Assembly: GCF_000565015.1 (NCBI RefSeq)
Contig: NZ_JDFF01000012.1
Coordinates: forward strand, 1 to 64,000
Direction of reading: 5' to 3'
DNA from: Porphyromonas catoniae ATCC 51270
GTDB taxonomy: Bacteria > Bacteroidota > Bacteroidia > Bacteroidales > Porphyromonadaceae
Length of the DNA: 64,000 nucleotides
How positions within the stretch are numbered: the stretch's first letter is position 1; every line of letters starts with the position of its first letter. Below, in pieces: positions 45,489 to 54,538 of the stretch. Position numbers and translations under genes: made by a program. Below the pieces are notes generated by a model, which was given only the letters and a program-made list of their open reading frames with translations, did no database searches and was not told the DNA's origin.

Positions 45489-47660
45489 CTAAAGATGATC
45501 CTTGAAGAAACGTGTGATTACCCCATTGAGGTGTACACGATCTGCTCCCCGTACGTTATGCTCGTGCTCTGGGTAGATCATGTAGTCGGGGTAAGTGTCT
45601 GCCTTCACGCAAGCCTCTACGAAGAGCTGTGTGTGTTGCCAGAGGACAACCGGGTCAATCGTCCCATGGATCAAAAGGAGGCGTCCCCGTAAGTCTTTAG
45701 CCCGAAGTGCGAGGTTTGTCGCCTTGTACCCTTCTGGATTTTCCTGGGGTGTGTCCATATAGCGCTCGCCGTACATAGCTTCGTAGCGACTCCAGTCCAT
45801 CACAGCACCACCCGCTACACCGACCTTGAAGGTCTCGGGGTGTGTGAGCATGAGGTTGGTTGTCATGAATCCCCCATAGCTCCAGCCATAGACACCGATA
45901 CGATTAGTATCTACGTAGGGCAAGCTCTTGAGGAAGTCTACGCCTCGCATCTGGTCAGCCATCTCATGGAGGCCAAGGTGACGATGTATGACTTGCTCAA
46001 AGGCTGTGCCTCGAGCATCTGAGCCTCGTCCATCGATGGTGAAGAGCACATAGCCCTGTGTGGCCATATAGAGATCCCAGCCAAGAGAGCCTGCATGGAA
46101 GCGGTTCTGCACGAGCTGAGCATGTGGACCGTTGTAGACGTAGACGATGGTAGGATACTTCTTCGTTGGATCGAAGTTCGTGGGCTTAATCAGGCGATAG
46201 TGCAGGTCTGTCTTGCCATCGTCTGCCTTGATTGTCCCGAGGATAATCTCTGGCGTAATGTAGCTAGCCTCGGGGTTGTCTGACTGATAGAGCCTTTGGT
46301 CTCTGCCTGTAGCTGTCGAGACCAACCTGTTCTCCCGCACGTCATGAAGTGACTCGAAGGTGTCGAGGAGGTATTTCCCACTCTTCGATGCTGAGGCTAT
46401 GTGCCAGCCAGGCTGAGGTGTGAGGAGCTTCTTCCCCTTCCCATCAATACTGATTCGGTAAGCGACACGGTTGATTGGGCTTTGCTCTGTCGAGGTGTAA
46501 AGTAGAGTCTTCCCCCCATCTGCAAAGCCAAGGAAGCTAATGACCTCAAAGTCTCCCTTGGTAATTTGCCCAAGGAGCTTACCCGAGGTTGTATATCGAT
46601 AGAGATGGGAGAAGCCGTCACGGCGTGTTTGCCAAATGAATTCATTTGGACGGTTAGGTATGAAGTAGAGTGGGTGCTGAGGCTCAATATACTTCTCGTT
46701 CTCCTCAACGAAGAGTGTTTGTAGTGGCTCCCCTGTTTCAGCTGAATAGCTTTTCAGCTCCATACGGTTTTGCTGTCTGTTGACCTCTGCGATGTAAATC
46801 GTTTTACCCTCGGGAGACCAAGTGATGTTGGTTAGATATTTCTCCTTCGGTAGTCCTGTGTTCAGATAGATGGTCTTCCCCGTAGCCCTATTGTAGACCC
46901 CTACGGTGACGTGGTGAATGGGCATGCCTGCCATGGGATAGTAAAGGTCTTGGCGGGTTGCCTTGCGGGTGTTGGTATGTACGATGGGATAAGGTGCGAC
47001 CATGCTTTGATCCATGCGGTAGAAAGCAAGCTGGCTACCATCGGGACTCCAGAATAGTCCACCATGGATGCCGAACTCGTTCTGATGTACCGAGCTGCCA
47101 TAGACAAGTGTTGGGCTACCATCGGTGGTGACTTGTACCTCTTCGCCACGGCTTGTGGTGACATAGATGTTGTGGTCCTTGATGATAGCAGATGCCTCTA
47201 GCGTTGGAGCGAGGTCAAATGTTTTCTCACGCTTGGTGTCCTGCTCAAAGGTAGTGGTCAGTTGCTTCGTTCGTGGATCGAGGACGTAGTGCTTGCCTGA
47301 AAAAGTAATGAGCAAGTGGCGCTGGTCTCTACCAACCACTTGGAACGGGCTGAAGTACTTCGCTGTATTCCCTTTCGTGCCTTCCCCGATGAGAGCTAGG
47401 AGTTCGTCTTGTGTCAGCAGGGTGCGCTCTGCCTTCTTTGCTCCAGGTGTCCCGAGGATGAGGTTTCGCTCCTGGATATAGATGTAGTCATCACCGAGCC
47501 ATTGTAGAGCTCTGAGCGAAGTAGGGCGGAGCTGTGAGGGGGACCCTGAGGTATATTCAGCGAGTGTGGGTGTGCGAGTGGCTTCTCGCTCCTGAGCAGA
47601 GGCAGAGGGAAGTGCTGTAGGGAGCATGACGAGTAGGGCTACGAGCGATCTGAGTTTCAT
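45489..47660 (-). CDS. dpp4: Dipeptidyl peptidase IV
   Basis: A 723-residue S9B serine peptidase that removes X-Pro dipeptides, the same length as the P. gingivalis DPP-IV. A signal peptide ends in SASAQ, so it is periplasmic or surface-exposed. The first 480 residues are the beta-propeller; the alpha/beta-hydrolase domain has GVYGWSYGGFMT with nucleophile Ser (about 593), HGTIDPVVLW with Asp (about 668) and EHEHNVRG with His (about 700). In asaccharolytic Bacteroidales such enzymes feed dipeptides for growth. Own promoter. Confidence 0.93.
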   Translation of the reverse strand: MKLRSLVALLVMLPTALPSASAQEREATRTPTLAEYTSGSPSQLRPTSLRALQWLGDDYIYIQERNLILGTPGAKKAERTLLTQDELLALIGEGTKGNTAKYFSPFQVVGRDQRHLLITFSGKHYVLDPRTKQLTTTFEQDTKREKTFDLAPTLEASAIIKDHNIYVTTSRGEEVQVTTDGSPTLVYGSSVHQNEFGIHGGLFWSPDGSQLAFYRMDQSMVAPYPIVHTNTRKATRQDLYYPMAGMPIHHVTVGVYNRATGKTIYLNTGLPKEKYLTNITWSPEGKTIYIAEVNRQQNRMELKSYSAETGEPLQTLFVEENEKYIEPQHPLYFIPNRPNEFIWQTRRDGFSHLYRYTTSGKLLGQITKGDFEVISFLGFADGGKTLLYTSTEQSPINRVAYRISIDGKGKKLLTPQPGWHIASASKSGKYLLDTFESLHDVRENRLVSTATGRDQRLYQSDNPEASYITPEIILGTIKADDGKTDLHYRLIKPTNFDPTKKYPTIVYVYNGPHAQLVQNRFHAGSLGWDLYMATQGYVLFTIDGRGSDARGTAFEQVIHRHLGLHEMADQMRGVDFLKSLPYVDTNRIGVYGWSYGGFMTTNLMLTHPETFKVGVAGGAVMDWSRYEAMYGERYMDTPQENPEGYKATNLALRAKDLRGRLLLIHGTIDPVVLWQHTQLFVEACVKADTYPDYMIYPEHEHNVRGADRVHLNGVITRFFKDHL

Positions 47661-47691
47661 TGTTCCTTAGCGTGATGTATTTGTCTGCAAG

Positions 47692-47699
47692 CAAAGATA
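47692..47699 (-). promoter_or_regulatory. -7 box TATCTTTG for dpp4
   Basis: Minus-strand perfect box, 32 bases from the ATG. Confidence 0.68.
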
Positions 47700-47817
47700 G
47701 GTATTCTCATTGGTTTCTCTAGGGGAGATAAAAAGCCTGAGTGAAGCTGATTATAGGGCGATCACTCGCTCCCTTCACTCTCTTTGCTTCACCCTCTTGC
47801 CTGCCCCTAGGGTGTAG

Positions 47818-48237
47818 CTAGAGGCGACACGTGGCCGAGCATTTACGTGTCTCGTCTACACGGCAGCTCGTGAGTCGAATCCCCGTACCTGCCAGACATT
47901 GAGGCCCAACGACATGGACGAGATGCTGGGCTATCTGCTCTGCTGTGGGGTTGAAGGGGACGATGCAGAGATCCTCCGAGGCGATGCGTTGTAGCTCGGG
48001 TAGTAGTGGATCTTCCTGCCAGATCATCAAGCGATGATCCCAGTGTTCCTCGAGCCACTGACAGAGGCGATCGTTGATAAGCCCAAAGTCAATCACACGG
48101 CCAAGTGCATCAAGCTGGTCAGCCTCACAGACGAAATGGATGCGGTAGTTATGCCCGTGTAGGTGTCGGCATTTATTCTCATGTCCTACGACACGGTGTC
48201 CCATGCTGATGTCGTGATAACGCTCTGCTGTGATCAT
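47818..48237 (-). CDS. queD: 6-carboxytetrahydropterin synthase
   Basis: A 139-residue QueD/PTPS enzyme for the queuosine precursor pathway. The zinc His are in FxxGHR-type DISMGHRV and CRHLHGHNYRI, where Cys of NKCRHLHGHNY is the catalytic Cys; DFGLINDRL and the LNxx-equivalent EHWDHRLMI follow, with the Glu in VDETRKCSA near the end. Full length. Alternative annotation as 6-pyruvoyl-tetrahydropterin synthase is less likely because the CxxxHGH form is the QueD type. Confidence 0.88.
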   Translation of the reverse strand: MITAERYHDISMGHRVVGHENKCRHLHGHNYRIHFVCEADQLDALGRVIDFGLINDRLCQWLEEHWDHRLMIWQEDPLLPELQRIASEDLCIVPFNPTAEQIAQHLVHVVGPQCLAGTGIRLTSCRVDETRKCSATCRL

Positions 48238-48282
48238 TGTCTCTGCTGTTTGTTTGCTTATTATTGCTTGCTTCTACTTAGG

Positions 48283-48290
48283 CAAAGATA
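48283..48290 (-). promoter_or_regulatory. -7 box TATCTTTG for queD
   Basis: Minus-strand perfect box, 46 bases from the ATG. Confidence 0.66.
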
Positions 48291-48312
48291 CGGTATCTGC
48301 CCCTCTATAAGT

Positions 48313-48351
48313 CAAGTGGCTATCCCATCACATCGATGAGATAGCCACTTG
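48313..48351 (-). terminator. Hairpin between rpmE2 and queD
   Basis: CAAGTGGCTATC pairs with GATAGCCACTTG and an inner CATC/GATG pair extends it. It lies 71 bases past the rpmE2 stop on the minus strand without a strong T-run. Confidence 0.6.
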
Positions 48352-48421
48352 GTAAGGTCTGTGCTTTGCCTCTGGCTTGTACTTCACCGAAGGCTTTGCG
48401 TGCCCCTCATTGGGGTGCCTA

Positions 48422-48673
48422 CTACTTCTTACGCTCTCCGTAGCGGCTCATGAACTTATCGACACGACCAGCCGTATCAACAAGCTTTGCCTTCCCAGTA
48501 AAGAAGGGGTGTGATGTGCTAGAGATTTCTACCTTGATCAGAGGATACTCTACGCCATCAACTACGATTGTTTCCTTCGCTGCCATCGTGGAGCGGGTGA
48601 TAAAGATGTCTTCGTTTGACATATCCTTGAAGACTACGGGACGGTAGTTTTCAGGATGGATACCTTTCTTCAT
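48422..48673 (-). CDS. rpmE2: 50S ribosomal protein L31 type B
   Basis: An 83-residue B-type L31, the zinc-free paralogue: the Cys of zinc-binding L31 are absent. Markers are [19 protein letters not shown] and [25 protein letters not shown]. No zinc-type L31 is present in the window, so this may be the only copy. Confidence 0.95.
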   Translation of the reverse strand: MKKGIHPENYRPVVFKDMSNEDIFITRSTMAAKETIVVDGVEYPLIKVEISSTSHPFFTGKAKLVDTAGRVDKFMSRYGERKK

Positions 48674-48746
48674 TCTTTCGTTATAACGTTATAATATTGT
48701 TGCTTACGCTGTTGCTTGTGGTAACCGTACGAGCGTTAATGGACTG

Positions 48747-48754
48747 CAAATATA
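48747..48754 (-). promoter_or_regulatory. -7 box TATATTTG for rpmE2
   Basis: Minus-strand box, 74 bases from the ATG. Confidence 0.6.
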
Positions 48755-48982
48755 GTGATAATTTATGGAATATCATAGCGATGTGCCTCTCTGTGTCTCA
48801 TCCCTCATGCCTCGTGAAGAGGGAGCTTGGGGTAAGTGGGGCCGTGTTGGCGTTAGCCTAGGGATCAAGGTGCTGTGGTGTAGGTGTTGGGCTCTCTTCG
48901 AGTGGAAACACTACGGCTTCTTTATGCTGCCCTAGGGCGGTAAATGGATGCTGATTCTCAGTCCCTTATGGAGGGAGATGAC

Positions 48983-49089
48983 GACTTACCACAACTCGTC
49001 GCGACGAGTTGTGGTAAGTCGCTTGAGCGAGTTATGGTAAGTCTTCGGAACGAGTTATGGTAACTCGTTGTGACGACTTATGGTAAGTC
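48983..49089. repeat. Array A4: five 15-bp palindromic units, exact 23-bp period
   Basis: Units start at 48983, 49006, 49029, 49052 and 49075. The first is inverted (GACTTACCACAACTC), the rest share one orientation. It lies between divergent rpmE2 and gapA; nothing else was seen between 48780 and 48982. Confidence 0.96.
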
Positions 49090-49199
49090 GTTCAGGGTGT
49101 CTCGTGGAGTGGGGGTATGTCTATTGATACATAGTGTGTTACGTCTTTGTTTGGGGTGTGGGAAGAGGACTTTTATAAGATTTTTGAGAAAGGTGCAGA

Positions 49200-49226
49200 T
49201 TGTATGGACAAAATTCCGTAATTTTG
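49200..49226 (+). promoter_or_regulatory. Promoter of gapA
   Basis: TTG at 49200-49202 and TAATTTTG at 49219-49226, 16 bases apart; leader of about 130 bases. Confidence 0.58.
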
Positions 49227-49332
49227 TAGGGCAAAAAGGTTGCTTTCTGCTTGCAGATCAGGTGAAGAGGTTGTATTGACCTCAACTTTTAGGCATTGCG
49301 ATGGAGTATCCTCGTTGCATAGTGACAAGTAA

Positions 49333-50367
<1,035 letters not shown>

Positions 50368-50394
50368 GCCACTACCCCAAGCAACCATAAGTCT

Positions 50395-50429
50395 ACAGCC
50401 CCGCACTACGTCAGGTAGTGCGGGGCTGT
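50395..50429 (+). terminator. Terminator after gapA
   Basis: Perfect 15-bp stem (50395-50409 with 50415-50429), loop of 5, then TTGCGTTTCTT. Confidence 0.9.
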
Positions 50430-50457
50430 TGCGTTTCTTCAGCTTGTACAGACATTG

Positions 50458-50465
50458 TATCTTTG
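50458..50465 (+). promoter_or_regulatory. -7 box TATCTTTG for the AbiF-like gene
   Basis: Perfect box 44 bases before the ATG. Confidence 0.7.
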
Positions 50466-50495
50466 TCTCATCGTAATACTATGTTAGAGCAAACT

Positions 50496-50507
50496 TAACT
50501 ATAGTTA
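50496..50507. promoter_or_regulatory. Perfect 12-bp palindrome just before the AbiF-like start codon
   Basis: TAACTATAGTTA ends one base before ATG 50509, so it covers the ribosome-entry region of the leader. It could be an operator or an RNA element controlling the gene. Confidence 0.5.
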
Positions 50508-50508
50508 G

Positions 50509-51420
50509 ATGGAGAAAAAAGCAACAACACTAGATGAGCAAATTCAGCTGATGCGCAGTCGGGGGATACAGATAGAAGATGAAGGCAAAGCTAAAGAATA
50601 CCTTATGGATATTGGCTACTACAGGCTTGGCTTCTATATGTTCCCCTACGAGAAGAGCTATCCCAATCTAAGTAGACGGACACATGAGGTAGCCGAGGGA
50701 ACTCGAATCGAAGATGCTGTCCGCCTTTATTACTTCGACTATGACCTACACACCATCTTGAGCAAATATCTACGCAGAATAGAGGTTGCACTCCGAACCA
50801 AGATGATTTATGAAATATCTAATCGCTACCCTGAGAACCCTGTCTGGTTCGTAGATCCAGAGGTTATAGAAGATCAGTTTATTAGGACTTTTGATAAGAA
50901 GATATATACAACCCTCAAGCGGGGTAGTGACGCAATCAAGCACCACCATAAGACACACCCTAGGGATACCTATCCTCCAGCCTGGAAGGTAATAGAGTTT
51001 ATGACATTCGGATCGGTAGAATGTCTATATAATAGCTTGATTAAAGGTTCTGACAAGAGTGTCATAAGTCGCCACTTTGGTATAAAGAATACTTTAACCT
51101 TCTCTGCCTATCTGATGGTTTGTCGCCACTTGCGGAATATCTGCGCTCATGGAGGACGACTCTTTGATTACCACCCACATTATCAGATAGCGACAAAGCC
51201 TGCCTCTCTGATGAATAGCGACCAGTATTACCTAAGTGGATGCCTCAAGGTCGTCTCATATCTACTTGGGGAGATCTCTCACAACCGCAAGAAAGAGATG
51301 ATGGACGAATTGGGTACAGCAGCAAGATGCCTTTTAGAACATTCTCCTAGAGCCCAAGAGACCCTTCTTAATACCTCTCATATCAACTTGAAGGATCTTG
51401 CAAGCGGAGCAAGCTTATAA
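50509..51420 (+). CDS. AbiF-like (Abi_2) HEPN-domain protein
   Basis: A 303-residue protein of the Abi_2 family (AbiD/AbiF type), linked to abortive infection against phage. The pattern is typical: LDEQIQLMRSRGIQIED with YLMDIGYYRLGFYMFPY near the start, FDYDLHTILSKYLRRIEVALRTKMIYEIS in the middle, PPAWKVIEFMTFGSVECLYNSL (about 156-177), and the HEPN RNase motif R-x4-H in CRHLRNICAHGGRLF (Arg209, His214). It is probably an RNase toxin active in the cytosol. AT-rich composition differs from gapA and the ABC gene around it, consistent with acquisition by transfer. A small RNA gene with its own promoter and terminator lies 45 bases behind the stop, which is the arrangement known for AbiF systems. 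Confidence 0.85.
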   Translation: MEKKATTLDEQIQLMRSRGIQIEDEGKAKEYLMDIGYYRLGFYMFPYEKSYPNLSRRTHEVAEGTRIEDAVRLYYFDYDLHTILSKYLRRIEVALRTKMIYEISNRYPENPVWFVDPEVIEDQFIRTFDKKIYTTLKRGSDAIKHHHKTHPRDTYPPAWKVIEFMTFGSVECLYNSLIKGSDKSVISRHFGIKNTLTFSAYLMVCRHLRNICAHGGRLFDYHPHYQIATKPASLMNSDQYYLSGCLKVVSYLLGEISHNRKKEMMDELGTAARCLLEHSPRAQETLLNTSHINLKDLASGASL

Positions 51421-51434
51421 GTAGATTAATCTAC
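51421..51434. promoter_or_regulatory. Perfect 14-bp palindrome at the -33 region of the small RNA
   Basis: GTAGATTAATCTAC starts directly after the AbiF-like stop codon and covers the place of the -33 element for the -7 box at 51453. It looks like an operator over the RNA promoter. Confidence 0.55.
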
Positions 51435-51452
51435 CTAGATTAAAAAATGTAC

Positions 51453-51460
51453 TATCTTTG
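51453..51460 (+). promoter_or_regulatory. -7 box TATCTTTG of the AbiF-associated small RNA
   Basis: Perfect box in a region without an ORF; the -33 TTTG is missing, which may mean an activator or repressor uses the palindrome there. Confidence 0.65.
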
Positions 51461-51465
51461 TGGTA

Positions 51466-51562
51466 GAATACAGTGTAGGTGTATTACCTAAGTCGTGTAC
51501 ACAAGGCACTCTAAAATCCTGCAACGCCCTAGTACTGCTTCAGTGCTGGGGCGTTTTGCTTT
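51466..51562 (+). ncRNA. Small RNA gene next to the AbiF-like gene, candidate antitoxin RNA
   Basis: Promoter box 51453-51460 is followed by about 95 bases without an ORF, ending in a strong terminator. A first stem pairs AATACA (51467-51472) with TGTATT (51480-51485) over a 7-base loop. The middle (51486-51522) is mostly single-stranded with the palindrome GTGTACAC. The 3' stem pairs AACGCCC (51523-51529) with GGGCGTT (51549-51555), with an inner AGTACTG/CAGTGCT stem, followed by TTTTGCTTTT. An RNA family near abiF genes has been described, and AbiF toxins have been reported to be neutralised by a neighbouring RNA; that this is such an RNA is inference from position and structure. Confidence 0.65.
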
Positions 51563-51739
51563 TAGTAGGAGAGTGAAAATATGATTATGGCAGGGCAGCG
51601 TCAGGGGCGTTAGATAAAGTTTGTATCGTTTGCCCTAAATGGGAAAAGAGATTATCTCTCCTCGCGCGCGTACACTATTTATATGGAGAGATGAAGATGG
51701 ATGTGGATGCTCTGTTAAGGAATGAAAAACTTTTGGGGA

Positions 51740-51754
51740 GAGTTATAGTAACTC
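51740..51754. repeat. Solo unit of the A family
   Basis: GAGTTATAGTAACTC, with perfect 6-bp arms, stands alone about 46 bases upstream of the -7 box of the second HU-related gene. No neighbour was found one period away. Confidence 0.7.
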
Positions 51755-51799
51755 GGCATGAATTTCTTTGGGGGGCTTGGTGGACTAAAAAACTCATTC

Positions 51800-51807
51800 T
51801 ACCTTTG
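51800..51807 (+). promoter_or_regulatory. -7 box TACCTTTG for the second HU-related gene
   Basis: Box 161 bases before the ATG, giving a leader of about 155 bases. Confidence 0.55.
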
Positions 51808-51967
51808 TCTTGTCGAAAGGGATAAACCTCAAAACGGCTAGAGTATACCGAGGATCACTCCTATATATTTGGTGCACCAAGTGACCCGAAGCGTACCTGT
51901 CTGATATGAGGGGAAACCTGAGATGGAAACGACTACCTATGTATTCTTTTTTATTTAAGTAACTACT

Positions 51968-52441
51968 ATGATTCACTTTGAAGTAAAGTCCAAGAAGCTC
52001 AATCTTGGCAAGCGTAAAGGACAGACTGTCTTCTATGCAAAGCGCAAGCACTATGATCGTGTTTCTCTCAAAGAAGTAGAGAACGAAATCGTCTACTCTA
52101 CGTCACTCACCCATGCCGATGTCCGAGCTGCTATCTCAGCCCTCTCTCGCTTCGTCCTCCGTGCCCTGGAGGAAGGTCGAGCTGTAGATCTTGGCGAGCT
52201 GGGCTCACTCCGTGTCACCGTCCCCGTACGTATGGTGGATAAGGAGGAGGACGTCACCCTCCACTCCCTTCGCCATCCCGTGGTGCGATTTGCTCCGAAG
52301 GCGGATATGCGTCGGTCAGCACAGCGAGTCTCCATCGGGGTTCACAACCCCAAGGCAAAGGATGCTAAGCCCAAGACTCCTCAGCCAGGGAAACCTGGTG
52401 CTGATAGTGGCCAGCCTGGTGGCGGAGGTGTAGGTATATAG
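51968..52441 (+). CDS. HU-related DNA-binding protein
   Basis: A 157-residue paralogue of the protein at 2030-2509. It has the same plan: an N-terminal strand, VSLKEVENEIVYSTSLTHADVRAAISAL (dimerisation helices, about 37-64), GRAVDLGELGSLRVTVP, a DNA-arm region with VRFAPKADMRRSAQ, then a Lys/Pro-rich linker and the tail PGADSGQPGGGGVGI. The tail is almost the same as in the other copy although the cores differ widely, so the tail is under its own constraint. Likely a nucleoid-associated protein. Own promoter, closed by a terminator. Confidence 0.8.
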   Translation: MIHFEVKSKKLNLGKRKGQTVFYAKRKHYDRVSLKEVENEIVYSTSLTHADVRAAISALSRFVLRALEEGRAVDLGELGSLRVTVPVRMVDKEEDVTLHSLRHPVVRFAPKADMRRSAQRVSIGVHNPKAKDAKPKTPQPGKPGADSGQPGGGGVGI

Positions 52442-52471
52442 CCTCTGTATAGCCCCTTTGGGGATCCATCT

Positions 52472-52517
52472 AGCCCCTACCGCATATTCAAGATGTATGT
52501 GGTAGGGGCTTCTTTTT
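52472..52517 (+). terminator. Terminator after the second HU-related gene
   Basis: AGCCCCTACCGCATA pairs with TATGTGGTAGGGGCT, then TCTTTTTGG. Confidence 0.88.
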
Positions 52518-52572
52518 GGTTTATTGAGGTGGAGAGAGGGGGCTTTGCCACAAGGGAGTGAGCGGAAAGTCG

Positions 52573-52580
52573 TAACTTTG
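52573..52580 (+). promoter_or_regulatory. -7 box TAACTTTG for the ABC-clp-sigma run
   Basis: The box ends 87 bases before the ATG at 52667. Confidence 0.58.
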
Positions 52581-52666
52581 GTATAATTATTGTATTCATT
52601 TCGGTGTGCCATCTAGCCGTTATAATAAAGTCAAGTAGGCTAGAGTGGCATTGTTAATGATTTTGG

Positions 52667-54523
52667 ATGAAAGATATTTTGATGCTTGTGCAGCGATTTA
52701 TTGCCCCTAAATACAAGGGGCTTTTATCTCTCGCTGTCTTCTTTAATATACTTAGTGCGCTACTTAATCTTGTGGCGTTCTCCCTCGTGATGCCGATCTT
52801 AAATATCCTCTTCCAGATCGAGGGTCGGGTCACGACGTTTATTCCTTGGTCAACGCTTGACCTAGCCTCTCAAGAGGGATGGAGACAACTACCCCAGGTA
52901 CTGTCTCACAACTTTGGTTATGCTGTCTCTAATATGATCGAGACGAAGGGTGGCTCCTATACGCTCATTGTACTCGGGGTGTACCTTGTCCTGATGACGA
53001 TGCTCAAGGTTGGGGCTACCTATCTTGGAGGGTTCTTCCTGATCCCAATGCGTACAGGGGTGGTGCGTGACCTTCGCAATATGATGAATCGTAAGATCCT
53101 CTCACTACCCCTTGCCTTCTTCAGCGAGGAGCGTAAAGGAGATGTGCTGGCTCGTATCACAGGTGATGTTGGGGAGGTGGAGAACTCTGTGATGAGTTCG
53201 CTTGACCTGCTCCTAAAAAATCCCATCCTAATCACTGTGTACCTTGGGTCGATGTTTATCATTAGCTGGGAGCTCACCCTCTTTGTAATCTTTGTCCTGC
53301 CCATCGCAGGGTTTATCATGGGACGAGTGGGGAAGTCGCTCAAGCGTACAAGCCTAGAGGCTCAGAATCAGTCCGGAGAGTTGATTAGCCAAGTGGAGGA
53401 AACGCTAGGAGGTCTTCGCATTGTGAAGGCTTTCACAGCAGAGGAGTATGTGGCTAGGCGATTTGAGACGCTCAATGAGAAGCTCAGACGTACGGTCATC
53501 GGTGTAGGGCGTAGGCAGCTCTTAGCACATCCGATGAGTGAGTTCTTGGGCACGATTGCTATCGTCATAGTCCTTTGGTATGGAGGTTCACTCATTCTTG
53601 CTCAATCAAGTGAGATTACAGCCTCTACGTTCATTTATTACCTCGTTATCTTCTACAGCCTCATTAATCCACTCAAGGAGCTGAGCAAAGGTCTCTATGC
53701 TATTCGAAGGGGGATGGCTTCGATGGAGCGTGTCGATCGTATTCTAAAGGCTGAGAGCACAATCTTAGACCCTGAGTACCCAATGCCCGTGACCTTCCAG
53801 GACGCAATCGAGCTACATCATGTATCCTTTCGCTATGCCGAGGAATGGGTTCTTCGGGATGTAAACCTCAAGATTCGCAAGGGACAAACGGTGGCTCTTG
53901 TTGGCCACTCGGGATCGGGTAAAACCACGCTTGTTGATCTTATCCCACGCTTCTACGATGTAGTGGAGGGGAGCATCACGATTGATGGCGTTGATATAAG
54001 GGATGTCGCTGTACAAGACCTCAGACATCTGATGGGGAATGTAAACCAAGATCCCATTCTATTCAACGGCTCGGTCTTTGACAACATAGCTTTTGGAATC
54101 GAAGATGCTACAGAGGAGGCTGTACGGCGTGCCGCAGAGGTGGCTCATGCTGACGAATTCATTGATGTGCTTCCTGATGGCTATCAGACGAATATTGGAG
54201 ACCGAGGTGGTAAGCTCTCGGGAGGGCAACGCCAGCGTCTCTCTATAGCACGTGCAGTCTATAAAAACCCCCCAATTCTCATCCTTGATGAGGCAACATC
54301 AGCTCTTGACACCAAGAGTGAACGCCTTGTACAGAGTGCTCTAGATCGGCTGATGACAGGACGCACAACGATTGTCATTGCCCACCGCCTCTCTACAATC
54401 GTTCATGCGGATCTTATCTGTGTTGTCGATGGTGGACGTATTGTGGAGCAAGGTACACATGAGGAGCTACTAGCACTAAATGGTCATTACGCTAAGCTCC
54501 ATGCTATCCAGGTTAAGGCTTAG
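52667..54523 (+). CDS. ABC exporter, fused permease and ATPase (MsbA-like)
   Basis: A 618-residue half-transporter that works as a dimer in the inner membrane. Six helices fill about residues 18-330; the NBD has Walker A GHSGSGKTT (about 413-421), signature LSGGQRQRLSIARA, Walker B ILILDEATSALD and the H-loop AHRLSTI. The family includes lipid flippases and drug exporters; the substrate cannot be deduced. The Clp gene starts 15 bases after its stop, so it heads a run of co-directional genes. Confidence 0.9.
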   Translation: MKDILMLVQRFIAPKYKGLLSLAVFFNILSALLNLVAFSLVMPILNILFQIEGRVTTFIPWSTLDLASQEGWRQLPQVLSHNFGYAVSNMIETKGGSYTLIVLGVYLVLMTMLKVGATYLGGFFLIPMRTGVVRDLRNMMNRKILSLPLAFFSEERKGDVLARITGDVGEVENSVMSSLDLLLKNPILITVYLGSMFIISWELTLFVIFVLPIAGFIMGRVGKSLKRTSLEAQNQSGELISQVEETLGGLRIVKAFTAEEYVARRFETLNEKLRRTVIGVGRRQLLAHPMSEFLGTIAIVIVLWYGGSLILAQSSEITASTFIYYLVIFYSLINPLKELSKGLYAIRRGMASMERVDRILKAESTILDPEYPMPVTFQDAIELHHVSFRYAEEWVLRDVNLKIRKGQTVALVGHSGSGKTTLVDLIPRFYDVVEGSITIDGVDIRDVAVQDLRHLMGNVNQDPILFNGSVFDNIAFGIEDATEEAVRRAAEVAHADEFIDVLPDGYQTNIGDRGGKLSGGQRQRLSIARAVYKNPPILILDEATSALDTKSERLVQSALDRLMTGRTTIVIAHRLSTIVHADLICVVDGGRIVEQGTHEELLALNGHYAKLHAIQVKA

Positions 54524-54538
54524 TAAGCAAAGGAAAAG

